Counted from the stretch's first letter, positions 1 to 10,445 are shown. The stretch is DNA of 64,000 nucleotides from Persicobacter sp. CCB-QB2 (GCF_001274635.1 NZ_LBGV01000001.1:1736001-1800000), one strand, 5' to 3'. Numbers and translations: made by a program. The notes: generated from the sequence alone by a model not told the origin.

Positions 1-932
1 ATTGCCATCTCTTCAAATTCACGCAAGCCATTACGACCTACATTAAAATTCCAGCTTTCCACTTTTGCCCCAGGCGCCATTCCTTCAAATGCCGGATTAA
101 TCACCCCTGCACCAGCCATAATACCGGTAACATGCATTCCATGAAAATTGGTATGATCTTCCAACTCATTCGCATTTACGCGGGAGCCCAGATCAGTATG
201 ATCCGTCACATTGGTATCCCATACCCCAATATTTATCCCGGTTCCTCTGAGCCCTCCGTAATTCCTTTTGCCATTCATAATTCCGGACATTTTCTGTCCG
301 GTGATATCCAAAGACTTTCTTTCAGGAGTAAGGGGCATCAGGGTCGTCAGCCAATCAATTGAAGCGATTTGATCCAATTGATTTTCATAAAAACTAATCT
401 CATATAAGTCAAAGCCCTTCAGTCGCTTGACCTTTTGAACGCCCATCTCTTTAAAGGTGGACAAAACCTGCGCTTCCGGAACGTCTTTAATCACATGCAC
501 CATTCCCTTTTTCACAAGGTCAAAGGTGTTGGTTTTGAGAGAATCATTCAGAAACTGAGGCGCCACTTTTCGAAGCTGATTACTTTCAAAAGCCGTTCTA
601 ATATTTTTGTTAGTGTAAGAAGAGCGGAATTGGGCACTGCTCAATTGAACGTAATAGGCATTACCACCAATATAGTTCTTCAGGGAAATGCCATTGGCGG
701 CTAATTCAACCTTTTCCGCCTGAGTGGGTGGCGTGAAAAATTGCATGACAATATACTGCGGTTCCCCCACTGCCTGTCTGGTATTGGCCTTTTGTTGGAG
801 AAAATCCATGCCGGTAGCCTCCGGTATGAAATGCTGACCCGGTCGGTCAATAGAAAACTGGGCCTGTCCCATGGCATTGCACGTTATCAAAAGACAATAC
901 AATGCCAGGACAAATCTGAAAAGATGTGCCAT
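1..932 (-). CDS. Subtilisin-like (S8) serine protease, N-terminal part, truncated by window edge
   Basis: An open frame of about 310 codons runs from an ATG at 932 off the left edge without a stop. The N-terminus (MAHLFRFVLALYCLLITC then NAMGQAQ) looks like a signal peptide. Roughly residues 50-215 look like a propeptide-type region. The catalytic domain then begins: GVWDTN near residue 239 carries the family's catalytic Asp, and HGMHVTGIMAG near residue 262 is the His motif (usual form HGTHVAGI). The Ser motif lies outside the window. The product is inferred to be a secreted or surface endopeptidase. A TrmB-type regulator gene ends 63 bases upstream on the same strand and could be co-transcribed. 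The S8 assignment is firm; substrate and any C-terminal sorting domain cannot be seen. Confidence 0.85.
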   Translation of the reverse strand, partial: MAHLFRFVLALYCLLITCNAMGQAQFSIDRPGQHFIPEATGMDFLQQKANTRQAVGEPQYIVMQFFTPPTQAEKVELAANGISLKNYIGGNAYYVQLSSAQFRSSYTNKNIRTAFESNQLRKVAPQFLNDSLKTNTFDLVKKGMVHVIKDVPEAQVLSTFKEMGVQKVKRLKGFDLYEISFYENQLDQIASIDWLTTLMPLTPERKSLDITGQKMSGIMNGKRNYGGLRGTGINIGVWDTNVTDHTDLGSRVNANELEDHTNFHGMHVTGIMAGAGVINPAFEGMAPGAKVESWNFNVGRNGLREFEEMA

Positions 933-968
933 AAGTAGTAAGTAAATGGTTAAAATTAGGATATTATA

Positions 969-987
969 ATTCTGACTATTTCAGAAT
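969..987 (-). promoter_or_regulatory. Small inverted repeat between regulator and protease gene
   Basis: ATTCTGA and TCAGAAT form a perfect 7-bp inverted repeat with a 5-base spacer, in the 63-base gap between the TrmB-type gene stop and the protease start. It could be a weak hairpin or an operator. No T run follows it on either strand, so it is not a convincing terminator. Confidence 0.3.
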
Positions 988-995
988 ATTAGGCA

Positions 996-1757
996 TTAAA
1001 TTTCACTAGACTGTTCCCAATACCGTTCAAAGGTCTCCTGAAGAACCTGACTGAAAACCGGATGGTTGACCAAAATGGCCAGAGTACCAGAACTCCCCGG
1101 ACTATCCAAAGCAATAAAAGCCTTTTCACGGTCAATAATGACCATTTTCATAGGCAGTTCATCATGCAACCGAACCTCTTCTCCTTTTGCCTGAAAGTGA
1201 CTGGCTATCTGTTGCACTTTTTCCTGTTGCTCATCTCCCACTTCATAAATGGCCCGATAATGGAGCCCATTTTTTATGCTCTCCTCGATAGCACTGGGCT
1301 GATGAGCAACCTGATCCAAATCCATTAAATAGGGGCCTTTAATAAAACCAACCCCACCTTCCCTGGCATCCAAAAAAAGCTGATTGAAGGTAGAAACGAT
1401 AGCCGTTTTGGAGGTCACCACCTTCACTACCCGTTCAGATTGCTGTACTCCTTTGGCCTGAAATAGCTCGCGGCCTAAACTTTTTAATTGCTCTAACAGC
1501 AGGCCTTTCTGCCGATACTCCTCTTGCAAGCCCTGGAAACCCTCTGCCGGATCTTTTGCCTGATAAAGGCGCTTTTCCCCCTCCACCTCAAACACTAAGC
1601 CTTTTTCTTTCAGTCTGGCGAGTAAATTATAAATTTTTGAATTGGCGACCCCTGCCTCCTTGGCTAAAGTGGTAGCAGAGGCTTGTTCAAACTGCAATAA
1701 CTTTTCATAAACGGTTATTTCATTGGCTGTAAAACCAAAATTTATTAATTCTTTCAT
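996..1757 (-). CDS. TrmB-type winged-helix transcriptional regulator
   Basis: The protein has 253 residues. Residues about 1-70 form a winged helix-turn-helix of the TrmB/MarR type (FGFTANEITVYEKLL, then TLAKEAGVANSKIYNLLARL). A short coiled-coil linker (about 85-110) follows, then a C-terminal domain of about 140 residues like the sensor half of TrmB proteins. I chose the ATG at 1757: it has a GGGGGAGAAG sequence about 6-15 bases upstream. The frame also extends to a GTG at 1775. In the family the C-terminal domain often binds sugars or other small molecules. Here the effector is unknown. It lies directly upstream of the S8 protease gene on the same strand, which makes that gene a candidate target (inference). 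Confidence 0.75.
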   Translation of the reverse strand: MKELINFGFTANEITVYEKLLQFEQASATTLAKEAGVANSKIYNLLARLKEKGLVFEVEGEKRLYQAKDPAEGFQGLQEEYRQKGLLLEQLKSLGRELFQAKGVQQSERVVKVVTSKTAIVSTFNQLFLDAREGGVGFIKGPYLMDLDQVAHQPSAIEESIKNGLHYRAIYEVGDEQQEKVQQIASHFQAKGEEVRLHDELPMKMVIIDREKAFIALDSPGSSGTLAILVNHPVFSQVLQETFERYWEQSSEI

Positions 1758-2464
1758 TATATTCTTCTCCCCCACAAAGGAGAGAATTTTTTTACAAAGA
1801 CAAAAACATAAAACGCAACATGGTATTCTAACCTTGACCCGAAAGACGAAATATTATTCCATTTTATTATTAAAATTAGATTAACGCACTATACCAGACC
1901 CCCTTAGGGGCCATAAGCAAATTGTTATCGATTATTTTTTTAAGCCCTTTTTAATTTCACGCGACCCGACATTTGATTGATGTTAAATCAAAAAAAAGGA
2001 AAATTTTATCTCAATACTTAAAAAACCATGACGTAATACTTAATTAGCCATAAATCCACACCAAGTGGTCAATATTTAACAATTCCAGAATGAGATCCAG
2101 ATAAAGAGAAATTTTTAACCCATACAAACGATTTCCCACCCTAAAACACATTATTAACTTTACCAAAAAGACCCGCAGAAAAACAAAATAAAAAAATTAT
2201 CGCCCTCAGTCCCTTTCTACTCCTCTGATAATAGAGGAAATATCATGCGCAAAAATTAAAATAAGTTTACGCAATATTAATCATCCTATTTACAATGAAT
2301 AAATAATTTCATTATTTATTTGAACTTTAAAAATATGCGCAAAACAAAAATTTGCACAATTCAAAAAACGATAATTGCGTAAATAATCTAATCAAATTAT
2401 AATGTGGTTTTATCATAAAATTAGTCTCTCATTCGTATCATTGACCAAACTCTCAAACAAAACC
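1758..2464. other. AT-rich intergenic region without a recognised gene
   Basis: About 700 bases of AT-rich sequence lie between divergent genes. There is a perfect 10-bp inverted repeat (AATAAATAAT / ATTATTTATT, 2298-2307 and 2311-2320) and a 6-bp hairpin (TCCTCT / AGAGGA, 2221-2238). The string GCGCAAAA recurs at about 2248 and 2336. These could be regulatory, but no coding potential or known RNA was recognised. Confidence 0.5.
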
Positions 2465-3040
2465 ATGACTTCAATCAAACCAATTCCATTAAAAATAGGT
2501 CTTAGACTAATACTTTGGCCTATACTTTTTTTACTTCTTGCGTCTGCATTACTTACCTATTTAATACTTACCAGTCCAGGTCAGGAAAAAATAAAATCAG
2601 AAGAAAAAATTTCCGAATTCGAAACAAACACTAATCAAACATTTGATAAATATGACATAAAATTCAATGATGATCATAATATATCAAATGAGGCCTCCAT
2701 TGGCATTTCTCAAATTCACTTTCTCTGGATCATTCATCTTTATTTTCTCTTCAGAATAACAAAAGCGAAGCAACTTTATCTAAGGTTTAGAAAAAATAGC
2801 ATCCTAATTCCGTTATATGATGAAAATGGATTGAATTACACAGCCAATAAGGATGAAACGTTTAACATTTCCCACAATGGAAAAACATACAAGTGTAACA
2901 CAAAAAAATACACTATATCATTTCCGCAAGCCTTAATCAATCCGGTAACAGGTAAAACAATTATATTTGATGACCTCCCCAACTTACTACAGAAGTGGAT
3001 TATCAGACAACATCCGAAAAGTGTACCGTGGATAAAATAA
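2465..3040 (+). CDS. Small membrane protein of unknown function
   Basis: From the ATG at 2465 the protein has 191 residues; the frame is also open from an ATG at 2402. I prefer 2465 because it gives a normal membrane N-terminus, with basic residues before a hydrophobic segment at about 13-35 (LRLILWPILFLLLASALLTY). A second hydrophobic stretch (IHFLWIIHLYFLF) lies at about 83-96. Between them is a charged, Asn-rich loop, and the C-terminal half is soluble-looking and Lys/Asn-rich. No family was recognised. The gene is more AT-rich than its neighbours, stands alone between AT-rich spacers and MITE-like repeats, and is followed by a strong terminator, so it is probably expressed. Horizontal origin is possible but unproven. 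Confidence 0.6.
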   Translation: MTSIKPIPLKIGLRLILWPILFLLLASALLTYLILTSPGQEKIKSEEKISEFETNTNQTFDKYDIKFNDDHNISNEASIGISQIHFLWIIHLYFLFRITKAKQLYLRFRKNSILIPLYDENGLNYTANKDETFNISHNGKTYKCNTKKYTISFPQALINPVTGKTIIFDDLPNLLQKWIIRQHPKSVPWIK

Positions 3041-3098
3041 ATTTATCAAATCAAGAAACAATGCTTAACAATCTTTAAATTCAGAAATGGACATTAAA

Positions 3099-3127
3099 AA
3101 AACGACCACTTTTGGTCGTTTTTTTTT
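3099..3127 (+). terminator. Rho-independent terminator
   Basis: AACGACCA / TGGTCGTT form an 8-bp stem with a 4-base loop, followed by seven T residues, 60 bases after the stop of the small membrane protein gene. An A run on the left makes it plausible in both directions. Confidence 0.85.
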
Positions 3128-3189
3128 AATACCTCGATTGAAATTTATCCCAATTTACCCACCATCAGAATAACGAATCCAAACAAGGA

Positions 3190-3345
3190 ATTATTTAGCG
3201 ATCAATTGCTATTGGTTTTTTATTTTTTTTAATCGCTATAATTTGAGTAAGTTCGCACTCTACTCCTTCATTTACTGGGTGGAAAAAACTCAAAAAAAGA
3301 ACCTCTTATTCAACCCCTTACGGTAAACCGAGCGATTGACTCGCA
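3190..3345 (-). repeat. Diverged copy of the ~216-bp MITE-like element
   Basis: On the minus strand this stretch resembles the intact copies at 20835-21050 and 40023-40238. The left edge near 3190 (GGAATTATTTAGCG) resembles the terminal repeat, and the core keeps GGAAAAAACTC, CTCCTTCATT and a CCTTACGGTAAAC segment in the expected order. It is heavily eroded and its ends are uncertain. Confidence 0.4.
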
Positions 3346-3437
3346 TTTTTTGAGTAAAAAATAATAAGTAAAATAATACTCATTCCAATCTATACCAACT
3401 CCACAATTCAAGCCATTCTCAAAAACTGTGAAGTTAA

Positions 3438-3658
3438 TCTAAATTATTCTTCACCTGGCTCAGGAATCTACCCAAAAAAAACTTTAATCCCAGCCCATCA
3501 TTCAGTCAGCTTATGATAATTTCTTAATCACCCAAATTTGGGTATACTAGCTTTCTCCTCATTCACCTGCCTCCTTAGGAAAAACTCGAAATGGAAAAAT
3601 ATCCCTTCATTTTTCCCGCCTAGCAGTTAAATGAGGATTAAAGCATGAATAAATCGGA
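3438..3658 (-). repeat. MITE-like element, older copy in minus orientation
   Basis: About 221 bp. The ends TCTAAATTATTCT (3438-3450) and TGAATAAATCGGA (3646-3658) are degraded forms of the 13-bp terminal repeat CCCGRATTATTCA. Inside are CCCAAATTTGGG, CTTTCTCCTCATTCA, AAAACTCGAAATGG and GGATTAAAGCATG, all in the order of the intact copies. The flanks are TTAA and TTGA, a near-match to a 4-bp target duplication. It lies just downstream of the propeller protein gene. Confidence 0.7.
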
Positions 3659-3680
3659 TTGATTAGGCGCTAAAATAGCA

Positions 3681-6600
3681 TCAATCCTTCAATAACTTAA
3701 AAGTCTGTACCAGTCCATCCACCTCTATCACCCCCAGATATTGCCCAACCGGGAGATGAGCAATATTTACATTTTCAGTGACGTCACTCTCTAATACCTT
3801 CTGCCCATTCATATTCACCAAACTCAATAAACCATTTGAAGAATTACCTGAAACAGAAAAATAGTCTTGCGCAGGCACAGGGGCAACGCTCAATTTACCG
3901 GATTTAGGATCAGCAGACAATGGAGGTTCTGGCGCTCCCGGATCCACCACTTCATGCACCACCACCTCACAATAATCGGCAAAACGGCCATCTGCCACCG
4001 TTGCATATACCTTTGCTTTTCCCCTACCTACTGGCTTTAGCAATCCATTTTCATCCACGGTCACCACTGCAGGATTCTCTGTTTTCCATTCGATGGTTTC
4101 GTCCTCATAATCGGAATGGATAATATTGGCAGCGATTTGCAGGTCAACCCCTTCCCGAATATCAAGATGCTGTTGTTCCAACTGCACCACCTGAATCTGG
4201 TCACCGCCGGAAATAGATCCCTGATAAAATCCGGTACCCAAATTCGCAATCCAGATTTCGCTGGCATCAAAAATACTGAATTCAATTTCTTCCAACCGAT
4301 GTGGGGTCACGATTCCGGTATTGGCTTTTTTCCAATTCAGCCCTCGGTCACGACTCACGTACACGCCGGGATTTCTTTCCAAAAAGCCTACCGTCACCAC
4401 TAAAAGGTGATGATCGAAAGGAGAAACATTTACGCTAATCGCCCCGGCATAAGGGAAGCAATTCACCCAATTTTCGCCGAAGTCATCGGAATACCAAAGG
4501 CCTGCACCACCTCCACGGTAGCCTGTTGTAATATAGATCCGATTAGCATGATCGATGGCAATTTCATTTACTCCGCCAATGGCCGCAGGAGTGGACACTT
4601 TAGTCCAATTCGCACCACGGTCTGAAGAATGGTACAATCCACCTTCCGCCACCGGGGATTCTTGGTTAAAGGCATTTTTCTCTGCCGCGGCAAATAAAGA
4701 AGCCCGACTATCGTCCTGAGGATCAAAAGCGATGTCCTTAATACGCACAGGGTTTGGCAAGCCATTGTTGGATTGTTGAAAGGTCTTCCCTCCATCTTTG
4801 GACACAAAAAAGCCCCCCTGATCTGCCTTACTTACATCTACTATCTTGTTGATCCCATGATACATGTATTGCGGATTGATGGGGTCGATCGTCAGACCAT
4901 TGGTATAAAAATCATCCAGCCATTTATTGGTCGCTGGTGTGGCCGTACCCCACCTTTCCCAATGATAGCCACCATCTGAACTGCGATAAATATATTGCTT
5001 CTCGGCTTGTCGGTTAGAGGTGGCATAAATGATGTTCGCATCATAAGGATCAAAGGCCAAATTGGACACCGTTTCCTGTGCACTTTCAATAAATTTCATG
5101 GCCTGGCGCTCATCCGGACTGTCTGCGGTCGGTATCCATACCCGGTGCTCGCCTGAGCCCAACACCATATAATCCAATCGCTTGTCCTGCCCAATAGTGA
5201 GGCCAGGCAAATTACTGTTTCCGCGACCGATGATACTGCCTCCCTCCGTATAATCCTCATCTACCTGCGTCCAGCTGGCACCATGATCCGTACTCAACAT
5301 CGTACTGTGATCCGAAATGATCATCACACTGCCATCCACGCCGACATCAAGCCCGCGCATAGAGCGTAGCGCATAATTATTCCCGAACTGGAAATGCGGA
5401 GACTCATGCCCTACCACCATATTCTCATGCCATGGGTTATCTCTTTCTTCCCAATAAGCCTTATCATTCTCCCAAACATGCTCCCCCAATCTGGCCGTAT
5501 TCACCCAATGGTCACCATTATCACTGGTAGTCCACAATCGGCCTGGAACAAAGGAATTCGCAATTTGAGGATCAGCAAATCCTACATACAAAGCGCCTTC
5601 CCGGCTAGGATCTGCACTCAGCATAAAGAAAAATTGCATGGCCGCTGTAGGCAATTCGGAATACTGAGCTTTGGCCTCGGCTTCCTTAATGCCAAACCAG
5701 GAGGCGATAAATTTATAATAACTTGCTGGTGTTCCTCCTGTGAGCCGGTTAATATCCAGCCCAATATCCCCATTCATTTTGATCCAGCTGGCTCCATTAT
5801 CCTCGGAACGGAAAATTCCACCCGTGCAGGCAGTGGTATTTCCGGCGGCCACAAACTGCACCTGGTCAATCAAATAAAGTATAAATTTCTGACGTGATTC
5901 ATCATAGTAAAAATCCATATCCATGATGATATCATTATCCAGTTGCTCACCAATGGAAGCCCAGCTATCTCCCCCGTCATTGGAACGGAAAATACCGTAA
6001 TTAGAAGCTGCAAACACCTGATTGGAATTCGTGGGATTCACGATTATTCTGCCCACTTGCGCTTTGGCCGGAAGGCCGGTGTTCACCAATTCCCAGCTAA
6101 TACCACCATCTTTGGTACGCCAAAGGTCGCCCTGAAAATCGGCTTCTTTACCATGCGGTGTCGCTTGCGATACGGTTTGATAACAGGACAACCACTCCTG
6201 TCCCCGCACAAAAGAGCCTCCCCCACGAACCAAACATTTTCATCATTCGGATCAATCGCCAGGGAGGCGACTTTCTTTTTCCAGGATTCCTGATCATCTC
6301 CATCTGCCAGGGGCTTATACCACGGACAATTGGGCACGATTTGCCAACTTCTGCCTGTATCATGGGTCTGATACATGCGAGCAGAACTAATGGCGATACC
6401 AAATTCCGGTACTTTAGGAGAATAATATAAATCACGGATATGGTAAAACTCACCCTTTCCATCTGAATCAGTAATATGGTACCAGCTGATCCCATTGTTG
6501 TCAGACTGATAGGCATTCCACATATCAGGAATGGTGGCTACCTTCTGAGGAATGGTGGGATGATAACGCATGACGTTAGCGAAACCTGCATTCCCGGGCC

Positions 6601-6742
6601 CCACCTGGCTCCAAACAATATCGCCTTCTGATTCCACCCGCTCTGCTTTCAATCGGTCAAAAAAATCGGAATGGTTGGCTGCAGTCAATGCCACCACAGT
6701 GATAAATCCAAATACTCGAAAAAATAGGGTTCTCATTTTCAT
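3681..6742 (-). CDS. Asp-box (BNR/sortilin-like) beta-propeller protein with T9SS C-terminal domain, frameshifted
   Basis: Two frames overlap. The first (6742 to 6083) gives a signal peptide (MRTLFFRVFGFITVVALTA) and the first repeats. The second (6233 to 3681) gives the rest. They join at a run of five G on the coding strand (6220-6224); one more G gives one protein of about 1020 residues. At least ten Asp-box motifs (S/T-x-D-x-G-x-x-W) are visible, such as SDNNGISW, THDTGRSW, TKDGGISW, SNDGGDSW, SSDRGANW and SRDRGLNW, which indicate one or two beta-propellers. A Big_2-like segment (IEWKTENPAVVTVDENG) follows. The last 80 residues (KLSVAPVPAQDYFSVSG to TFKLLKD) fit a type A T9SS sorting domain. 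It is inferred to be exported through T9SS and surface-bound or secreted. Glycoside hydrolase activity (GH74-like) is possible but no catalytic residue was assigned. Confidence 0.8.
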
Positions 6743-7255
6743 TCTAATCTATAGGTAATGGTTTATAAAATGACGCTTTCAAAAAATAGTGTTCCATATT
6801 AGCTAGTTGAATAGCCCTAAACTACATGGGGAGTTTTCACCCTTGACAAAACGGCACCAGTATATTTAAAAGAAAATGGCCCGCTACCGCTAAAAACATG
6901 AAGTCAATTTCACCTAATGCGAAATTGCTTGAAATGATGCGACCTAACCGCGCACTTATTACAGGAATAAAATTAAAGAAACCATTATGAATTGGGTGCA
7001 AAAAAAACTCAGGTAAAGGTGGTAAAAATTTATTTTCCTTAAACCAACCGGCCTTGTCAAATAAAATCTAGCTAAAAACCGTCAGTGAGTGGTTTATATT
7101 ACGATACCGCATCACATTTACGCAGAACTCCCCTTCTGCCAGCCCCCAACTAATCAGACACTTCTATTTTAAATCATGAAAAAATAACCCTATGCATCGC
7201 TAAAGCCATGAAGGCAACTTCAAGGAGGAAGCCAAATATGACCAGCAAAACTTCA
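6743..7255. other. Intergenic region, nothing recognised
   Basis: About 510 bases lie between the start of the propeller protein gene and a MITE copy. They must contain the promoter of the minus-strand gene, but no clear -7 box, hairpin or coding frame was seen. Confidence 0.4.
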
Positions 7256-7469
7256 GCCGAATTATTCACCGGAAGACTTAAAAAAACCGAAATTTATCAC
7301 TTATTGTCGATGGTTGGTGGTTTGTTTCGCTGTTTTTTGAATAGCTCTAATTCGAGTGAGCTTGCGTTCTCCTCATTCCCCTTTTTGGAGGAAAAAACAC
7401 GAAATAGCAAAAGTTCCTTCATTGTTCCAGCCGTGCAGCTAAAGGGGGAATTAAGCAGTAAAATCCGGC
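7256..7469 (-). repeat. MITE-like element, older copy
   Basis: About 214 bp. The left end GCCGAATTATTCA (7256-7268, followed by CC as in intact copies) and the right end GTAAAATCCGGC match the terminal repeats with a few changes. The flanks TCAG (left) and TTAG (right) nearly agree with a 4-bp duplication. The core keeps GCTTGCGTTCTCCTCATTC, a GGAAAAAAC segment, TTCCTTCATT and GGAATTAAGC. The 113-codon open frame seen over this stretch is a by-product of the element and not a gene. Confidence 0.75.
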
Positions 7470-7724
7470 TTAGCGTGTTTTTTAAAAAGCTGGAATTTGA
7501 AAGCTTGCGCGATGAGTGTTTTTTGAGAGGATATACCTTTGGAATTTAAAAATAAGGGATATCCATTTCAATCATTTTAATTTTCCTTGGAGGTCAAGTT
7601 AGAATGAAATGCTACACCTTACTCACAAACCCCAATCCAGAAAGCTTTATAATTTCTATTCAATAATTATTGACATCATCAGACAAAGCATGTAGATTCC
7701 CTAAAATTCATTAACCGATCCATC

Positions 7725-9890
7725 ATGATACTCCAGCTTTTATCCAACGGCCAAATCAAATCCCTCTTAAAGAATAAGTGGCCTGCCCTTTCAAAACTAA
7801 GTCCGGAACAATGTAAAAATTTATTTGGGGATCAAATTCAATTTGATCAGGAGCAATCCTTTCCGGTGATCCATGAACAATTTCCCCTAAATTTTGCCTC
7901 CGGAGCAAAACTAAGCGCTCGGCTTTTTAGAACAGAGGAAGACCTGCTGGAGACCAGTGGGGAAAACTTCCTGGATCCGGAAATGATAAGAGAAGCCCTG
8001 AAGGAAAAAGCGTATTATATCCGTTATGAATTGGAGGGGCAAATTGGTGGCGCTGTTGAAGGGGTATTGGGATCATTGGGCTTCACTTTAGGCGCTGACC
8101 GCCATTTGAATCTGTTTTTCTATCAAAAAGTAAATGCTGATAAAACTGTATTGGAATGTTTATCGGCTGCTCTTCCTCATTTCCCCGTATTTTTAACAGC
8201 CAAAGCGGCCAATGAACTTTCCGCTGGTGAAGGAATCAAAATAGGCTATGGAGGTAATTTGGCGATGGAAGTCGGCCTCGACCTTTCCACCCTTTTGGTT
8301 CCCGCTTTAGGAACCACGCTTAAACAATTGAAAAAGACCACAAAGGAATTGGTGGAGCTTGCTCTGGTGGATGATGTAATTAATTTCGAAGTTGCATTTA
8401 GCGACCAGTTTGATACGCTACTTTACCGAAAAGCAACGGATCAATTCGCTTTAACCATTAAAAAGGCAGCAGCTAAAAGTTGGAATTTAGGTCTGAGTCC
8501 TAATCTCCGCATTAGCATTTCGGAGGAAGCAAAGACTAAAATTTCGACATTTATTCAAAAATTACCATTGGATAATATCCCCATAAAAGCGGAAGATATC
8601 GAAAAAGAGGTCATCAAATATGCAGAAAAACAAATTCGCCTGGGACTGCAATGGAAATTGAAAAGGGAACAAGAACGGTCTACCATCATTAGTATGGAAA
8701 TGCCCTATGCTTCGCTTTCGGAAATCCATACTGATTTGCTTTTAAAACGCATCAATAAAATCCAGGAAAAGGCGCAACAAGACGAAAGCATCAGGATTAC
8801 CGCCCTTTTTGATGAGCAAACCTATAAAAGAGGAAGTATTTTCAATATTGGTTTAGAGATTGGAGGCTGGAGCGCCAATGCTAAAAATCAACGGGATTTG
8901 GCTTACAGCCTAAGTGAAAAATTAGGGGATCTCAAAAAGTTCACCCTCAAAGCTCAGGCAGTAAGAGAACGGCAACCGAACAAACACGAAAAAGGATTGC
9001 TTTATCTGGACTTTGGGCTACAAACCCCCAAGTTCCTAAGCAATCCCAGTTATGGAGATTTAGAGACCTTTATGGACTTCCAGTACAAAAGGGAGGATTC
9101 CAAAATAAGATCCTGGGACAAAAGGGATTTTGAGCGTTTTATGCTGTTCAGTTTGAGTACCGGTGCCATCAATGCTGCCGCTTATTCCAAAATCGCTGCC
9201 CAGTGGGAGGCAAAACTACGCCCCGCAGATAAGATAAAAATGGAAGCCGGCATTCGACTAAATCCTCAGCAAATGCTCTCCATTTGGTCCGTAATGAACC
9301 GTTTCGAGGAAGCTAAAATCCATGAATTCGCGGCACAAACTTTGGCTGAAATTTTCCCGCTTAGCGATACATTCTCCAACAGCTCCCTGCTCCGAAAGCA
9401 AGGTTTAGAGCCTCTTTTCTTTAATTATCTGAGGAACGGACAACAGTTCAGAGATGCCTTTTATGAAGATCAATGCAGGGACCTTTACCGGAATTTGCTG
9501 GAAGAACCCCGGGTGATTTCCCAAATGATACGGACCGACTTCTCAAATTGGTATCAAAACGAACTCGATATGGGCCCGGGCTGCAGCTGGGATGTGATCT
9601 ATAGCAGCGGCTGGCTGGATAAGGTGGACACGGCAATTCCTGCCTTGCGAACATTTGCGCCAAAGGTCATTTTACAAGAATCATTGGAAGAGGATTTTTC
9701 TGATTTTATTGCCCTGTATCAGCAACTCAATGATTTACCATTCGCCCAGGGGGCCAATGCTTCCACGCATTACCTTGCTTTTGGCTGGTTAGGTCACTTT
9801 CTTAATACCCTTGCAGGAGGACAAGGACTGACCAATTTCCAATTGCAATATCAGAAAGCGGATAAATGGATCAGTATCCTGCCGGCATAA
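7725..9890 (+). CDS. Large protein of unknown function (721 residues)
   Basis: I do not recognise the family. The start ATG at 7725 begins MILQLLSNGQIKSLL, with no signal peptide or membrane segment, so a cytoplasmic protein is likely. Composition is ordinary and codon use resembles the housekeeping genes, so it looks like a real conserved gene. A glycine-rich stretch (residues about 105-125, GQIGGAVEGVLGSLGF) precedes a region that alternates hydrophobic and polar residues as in beta-strands. The middle (about 280-420) is charged and probably helical. The last 150 residues contain several Trp and aromatic clusters (SNWYQNELDMGPGCSWD). Degraded MITE sequence flanks it on both sides, and no neighbour hints at a pathway. 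Confidence 0.75.
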   Translation: MILQLLSNGQIKSLLKNKWPALSKLSPEQCKNLFGDQIQFDQEQSFPVIHEQFPLNFASGAKLSARLFRTEEDLLETSGENFLDPEMIREALKEKAYYIRYELEGQIGGAVEGVLGSLGFTLGADRHLNLFFYQKVNADKTVLECLSAALPHFPVFLTAKAANELSAGEGIKIGYGGNLAMEVGLDLSTLLVPALGTTLKQLKKTTKELVELALVDDVINFEVAFSDQFDTLLYRKATDQFALTIKKAAAKSWNLGLSPNLRISISEEAKTKISTFIQKLPLDNIPIKAEDIEKEVIKYAEKQIRLGLQWKLKREQERSTIISMEMPYASLSEIHTDLLLKRINKIQEKAQQDESIRITALFDEQTYKRGSIFNIGLEIGGWSANAKNQRDLAYSLSEKLGDLKKFTLKAQAVRERQPNKHEKGLLYLDFGLQTPKFLSNPSYGDLETFMDFQYKREDSKIRSWDKRDFERFMLFSLSTGAINAAAYSKIAAQWEAKLRPADKIKMEAGIRLNPQQMLSIWSVMNRFEEAKIHEFAAQTLAEIFPLSDTFSNSSLLRKQGLEPLFFNYLRNGQQFRDAFYEDQCRDLYRNLLEEPRVISQMIRTDFSNWYQNELDMGPGCSWDVIYSSGWLDKVDTAIPALRTFAPKVILQESLEEDFSDFIALYQQLNDLPFAQGANASTHYLAFGWLGHFLNTLAGGQGLTNFQLQYQKADKWISILPA

Positions 9891-10012
9891 TGCCGTTCAA
9901 ATATTAAACTGAAATCATCCTTAAGCTGCAGGCTGTAAATCACGAGAGAATATTGTGCTATCTCTTCATTTTTATAGCTAAGCAGCTCATGGACGATTTT
10001 TTGCCAGTTTCA

Positions 10013-10165
10013 GCCTGTGTTTTCATGCTTAAATTCTCGTTTAACTGCATGGGTGGAAAATGAAGGAATTTTTCCTATTTCGAGTTTTCTCCAACGCAAC
10101 AAATTAATGAGGAGAAAGCATGCTACCCCAATTTGGCCTTTTAAAAAATCAAGGCTTTGATCAAT
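10013..10165 (+). repeat. Truncated MITE-like element
   Basis: This matches the left two thirds of the intact copies: TTCATGCTTAAAT, CTCGTTTAACTGCA, TGAAGGAATTTTTCCTATTT, CGAGTTTTCTCCAACG, AATGAGGAGAAAGCA and a mutated CCCAATTTGG core. The right end is lost near 10165. Immediately upstream (about 9940-10010) an even weaker match runs in the opposite direction (CTCTTCATTTTT, AGCTAAGCAGC), suggesting two insertions head to head. The 280 bases from 10166 to 10445 hold nothing I recognise. Confidence 0.6.
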
Positions 10166-10445
10166 GCCGGCGGGACAAAGAACCTGCAGACGGAACCCAC
10201 CAAAGCGACATGCAGTTGACGCGGCACTGGTAAAGTATTGCAGAAATGTCGCTGCGATGCCTTCTTATCGCCAGCAGGGCCTTTGTCTATCCGCCCATTA
10301 ATCAAGGCCGTCTGTTGATCTGGAAGATTATTTATATTAAAATCAATACTGTAAAAGATAATAATCTAACTCATAAACAAGCGCTCAAACTAAATAGACC
10401 TTCATGGGGAACCAGATCCTGCCAATAATTTGCCCAATTGTAATC

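Noticed and set aside
7208..7549. A 113-codon open frame on the plus strand
   Set aside because: It lies over a MITE copy (7256-7469) whose sequence is shared with non-coding copies elsewhere; the frame is not kept in them.
10246..10428. A 60-codon open frame in the gap before the oxidoreductase gene
   Set aside because: No protein-like pattern, no start signal or terminator, and next to a truncated repeat.
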